From contig NZ_QICN01000010.1 in NCBI RefSeq assembly GCF_003201205.1, positions 124,001 to 188,000 of the forward strand: a stretch of DNA of 64,000 nt, written 5' to 3'. Position 1 is the first letter of the stretch, and each line of letters starts with the position of its first letter. Shown piece after piece: positions 61,888 to 64,000 of this stretch. The translations under genes and the position numbers were made by a program. The notes below the pieces were generated by a model that searched no databases, had not been told where the DNA came from, and saw only the letters and a program-made list of their open reading frames with translations. The DNA is from Sinimarinibacterium flocculans. GTDB lineage: Bacteria; Pseudomonadota; Gammaproteobacteria; Nevskiales; Nevskiaceae.

Positions 61888-63699
61888 ATGCGCGAGCTCG
61901 TTCGCATCGGCTGCGGCGCCGGTTTCTGGGGCGATTCGGCCGAAGGGCCGAAGCAACTCGTCGACTCGGGCCAGATCGACTATCTGGTTCTCGACTATCT
62001 CGCCGAGATCACGATGTCGTTGCTGGCGCGTGCGCGCGCCAAGGACCCGGCTGCCGGCTACGCGACGGACTTTCCGGCGGTGCTGGCCTCGCTGGCGCCG
62101 AAGCTCAAGGCGCAGGGCATCAAGGTCGTGACCAATGCCGGCGGCGTCAATCCGTCGGCTTGCAAGGCCGCCATCGACGAGAAGCTCGCCGCGCTGGGGA
62201 TCGACCTGAAGGTGTCGATCGTCACCGGCGACGACCTGCTGCCGCGCGCAGCCGAGTTTGCCGACGTGAAGGAGATGTTCAGCGGCGCGGCCATGCCGCC
62301 GAAGCTGTGGAGCATGAATGCGTACCTGGGCGCGTTTCCGGTCGCGCAGGCGCTGGCGGGTGGCGCCGACATCGTGCTGACCGGACGCTGCGTCGACAGC
62401 GCGGTCGTGCTCGGTCCGTTGATTCACGAATTCGGCTGGCAGCCCGACGACTACGACAAGCTGTCGGCCGGCAGTCTGGCCGGTCATGTCATCGAGTGCG
62501 GTGCGCAGGCCACCGGCGGTGTCAGCACCGACTGGGAAAAGGTGGCGGGCGACTGGGATCGCATGGGGTTTCCGATCGCCGAATGCCGCGCCGACGGCAG
62601 CTTCGTGGTCACCAAGCCGGCGAACACCGGCGGACGCGTGACGCCGGAGACCGTCGCCGAGCAGATCGTCTACGAGATCGGCGATCCCGCCAGCTACCTG
62701 CTGCCGGACGTGACCTGCGACTGGCGCCAGGTGCAGCTCCGTCAGGTCGGTGACGATCGCGTCGAGGTCAGCGGTGCGAAAGGTCGCGCGCCCACCGACA
62801 GCTACAAGGTGTCGGCTACGTATCAGGACGGCTTCCGCTGCACGGCGATGATGATGATTGGCGGCGTCGACGCGGTCGCCAAGGCCGAGACGGTCGGCGC
62901 CGCGATCCTCAAGCGCACGCGCCGCATGTTCGGCGAACTCGGCCTCGGCGACTACCTGCGCACCGACATCGAGGTGCTCGGCAGCGAGGCCAACTGGGGC
63001 GCGAACGCCCGCCGGCGCGATACGCGCGAGGTGATCCTCAAGATCGCCGTGCATCACGCCGACAAGAACGCGCTGGCGCTGTTCGGCCGCGAATGCATTC
63101 CGCCGGCCACGGCCATGGCGCAGGGCATCACCGGCTTCGCCGGCGGCAGGCCGTCGCCGACGCCGCTGGTGCGGCTGTTCTCGTGCCTGGTGCCGAAGGA
63201 TGCCGTGAAGATCGAAGTGGACGGTTCTCCGTTTCTGGTCCCCTCTCCCGCTTGCGGGAGAGGGTGCCCCGAAGGGGCGGGAGAGGGCGCCGGCACAGCC
63301 GGCGTTCCGCCGCCCGCGGCAGCGGCCCTCTCCCCCGCCCCTCTCCCGCAGGCGGGAGAGGGGAGTCGCACCGTCCCACTCATCACGCTCGCCTACGGCC
63401 GTTCCGGCGACAAGGGCAATGCCGCGAACATCGGCGTACTGGCGCGCCGACCCGAGTTCCTGCCGCTGCTGCGCGAGCAGCTCACCGCCGAGGCAGTGAA
63501 GCGCTACTTCGCACACTTCGTCGAGGGCGACGTGCAGCGCTTCGAGCTGCCGGGGCTGCTCGGCTTCAACTTCCTGATGAGCGAGGCGCTGGGCGGCGGC
63601 GGTATCGCCTCGCTGCGTCACGACCCGCAGGGCAAGATGCTGGCGCAGATCCTGATGGATTTTCCGGTCGACGTGCCGGAAGCCCTACTGTCGACATGA
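61888..63699 (+). CDS. atuA: AtuA-family protein (DUF1446) with C-terminal AtuA domain
   Basis: This 603-residue protein starts MRELVRIGCGAGFWGDSAEG and has VTNAGGVNPSACKAAIDEKL and the DUF1446/AtuA core (about 1-450). It ends with an AtuA C-terminal domain (LAYGRSGDKGNAANIGVLARRPEF to the end). The two parts are joined by residues about 452-492, which are a translated copy of a palindromic repeat. AtuA is required for acyclic terpene use in Pseudomonas citronellolis-type pathways, but its reaction is unknown. It begins 2 bp after the hydratase stop. Confidence 0.87.
   Translation: MRELVRIGCGAGFWGDSAEGPKQLVDSGQIDYLVLDYLAEITMSLLARARAKDPAAGYATDFPAVLASLAPKLKAQGIKVVTNAGGVNPSACKAAIDEKLAALGIDLKVSIVTGDDLLPRAAEFADVKEMFSGAAMPPKLWSMNAYLGAFPVAQALAGGADIVLTGRCVDSAVVLGPLIHEFGWQPDDYDKLSAGSLAGHVIECGAQATGGVSTDWEKVAGDWDRMGFPIAECRADGSFVVTKPANTGGRVTPETVAEQIVYEIGDPASYLLPDVTCDWRQVQLRQVGDDRVEVSGAKGRAPTDSYKVSATYQDGFRCTAMMMIGGVDAVAKAETVGAAILKRTRRMFGELGLGDYLRTDIEVLGSEANWGANARRRDTREVILKIAVHHADKNALALFGRECIPPATAMAQGITGFAGGRPSPTPLVRLFSCLVPKDAVKIEVDGSPFLVPSPACGRGCPEGAGEGAGTAGVPPPAAAALSPAPLPQAGEGSRTVPLITLAYGRSGDKGNAANIGVLARRPEFLPLLREQLTAEAVKRYFAHFVEGDVQRFELPGLLGFNFLMSEALGGGGIASLRHDPQGKMLAQILMDFPVDVPEALLST
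63241..63363. repeat. Palindromic repeat, CCTCTCCCGC family, copy 4, inside a coding region
   Basis: Perfect palindromes at 63241-63264 and 63338-63363 flank a spacer with GGGCGCCGGC and a second inverted stretch. The copy lies in the middle of atuA, has a length of 123 bp and keeps the reading frame open. Confidence 0.9.
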
Positions 63700-63710
63700 A
63701 GCGCATGATC

Positions 63711-63812
63711 GTCCCTTTCGTGTCGAGTAGCCGCGTCGCGGCGTATCGAGACATCGCAAGCCCCTCGATACACCGCCGCGCTGCGCGCAGCGGCACTCGG
63801 GGCGAACGGACT
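63711..63812. repeat. Dispersed ~100-bp palindromic repeat, copy 2
   Basis: In reverse orientation this matches the element at 5661-5763 (shared GTTCGCCCCGAGTGCC, GTATCGAGGGGC, TCTCGATACGC and CTACTCGA blocks). It lies between atuA and the tetR gene. Confidence 0.75.
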
Positions 63813-63826
63813 GGGCTCAGGCACGC

Positions 63827-64000
63827 ATGACGCGCAAGCCGCCGAAAGTCCGAGTGCACGCGCCGCGCCTCGCGCGCGAGCAGCGCGTGGACGAGATTCT
63901 CGTGGCGGCGCGCGACGTGTTCTGCGAGAAGGGCTACGAGGGCACGGCCGTTGCCGAGATCGCCGAGCGGCTCGGCATCGTCGAGGGCACGATCTACAAG
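63827..64000 (+). CDS. TetR-family regulator, N-terminal part (cut by window end)
   Basis: 58 residues are visible: a basic leader, then a TetR HTH (RVDEILVAARDVFCEKGYE, TAVAEIAERLGIVEGTIYK). It probably regulates the adjacent Atu-like cluster, binding the twin GTAAGACTTAC sites. The C-terminal ligand domain is outside the window. The upstream ATG has no clear ribosome site, so the start is tentative. Confidence 0.8.
   Translation, partial: MTRKPPKVRVHAPRLAREQRVDEILVAARDVFCEKGYEGTAVAEIAERLGIVEGTIYK

Overview
The window is a high-GC stretch of bacterial chromosome. It is densely coded, with tight head-to-tail operons, no intergenic gap above 300 bp, and no rRNA, tRNA or CRISPR seen. The gene content suggests a Gammaproteobacterium of the Nevskiales/Solimonadaceae type, an assignment made from gene families and not from a marker gene. 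It includes KdpDE, DUF1302/DUF1329 proteins, a Baeyer-Villiger monooxygenase, several acyl-CoA catabolic clusters, an AtuA-type terpene gene, RND pumps and palindromic repeats of the kind common in xanthomonad- and pseudomonad-like genomes.

Layout. 1-1982: end of kdpD, then kdpE. 2059-11563: a Baeyer-Villiger monooxygenase convergent with a minus-strand set (163-aa unknown, spinster-like MFS, DUF1329, DUF1302, class I-type HMG-CoA reductase), with an AraC regulator diverging from the reductase. 11611-18159: a minus-strand acyl-CoA catabolic operon (SDR, quinone oxidoreductase, APH-like phosphotransferase, ACAD10/11-type dehydrogenase, MDR reductase) with a divergent LysR. 18156-18714: a toxin-antitoxin pair. 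18751-25284: cstA, an SDR, an M14 carboxypeptidase, pdxH, and divergent acuI. 25291-33558: a copper/silver efflux operon (Cys-rich protein, cusC, cusB, cusA) running into an EEP phosphatase and a cardiolipin synthase. 33634-39176: a penicillin-acylase-type lipoprotein divergent from a beta-helix/diheme cytochrome fusion. 39352-48614: TetR, TolC, adaptor and RND pump, then an MMPL-type exporter. 48666-55950: a zinc operon (zigA, methyltransferase, MerC-like, second CobW GTPase, small Cys/His protein, MacB-like ABC transporter with a His-rich loop, DUF3299 lipoprotein, zur) behind a clear Zur-box-like palindrome. 56103-58670: a VOC protein, a secreted methyltransferase-like protein and a lipoprotein. 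58766-64000: an Atu/Liu-like cluster (SDR, isovaleryl-CoA-dehydrogenase-like enzyme, enoyl-CoA hydratase, AtuA) with twin operators and a TetR cut by the window end.

The overall picture is an organism that degrades hydrophobic isoprenoid, sterol or fatty substrates (monooxygenase, acyl-CoA dehydrogenases, dienoyl reductases, HMG-CoA reductase, Atu genes), exports metals and lipophiles, and copes with zinc starvation. Three palindromic repeat families are scattered between and inside genes. One copy is translated in frame within AtuA, one forms the C-terminus of the M14 peptidase, and one supplies the MMPL stop codon. The most novel-looking items are the zinc operon with its histidine-rich permease loop, the beta-helix/cytochrome fusion, the translated repeat in AtuA and the class I-type HMG-CoA reductase locus.
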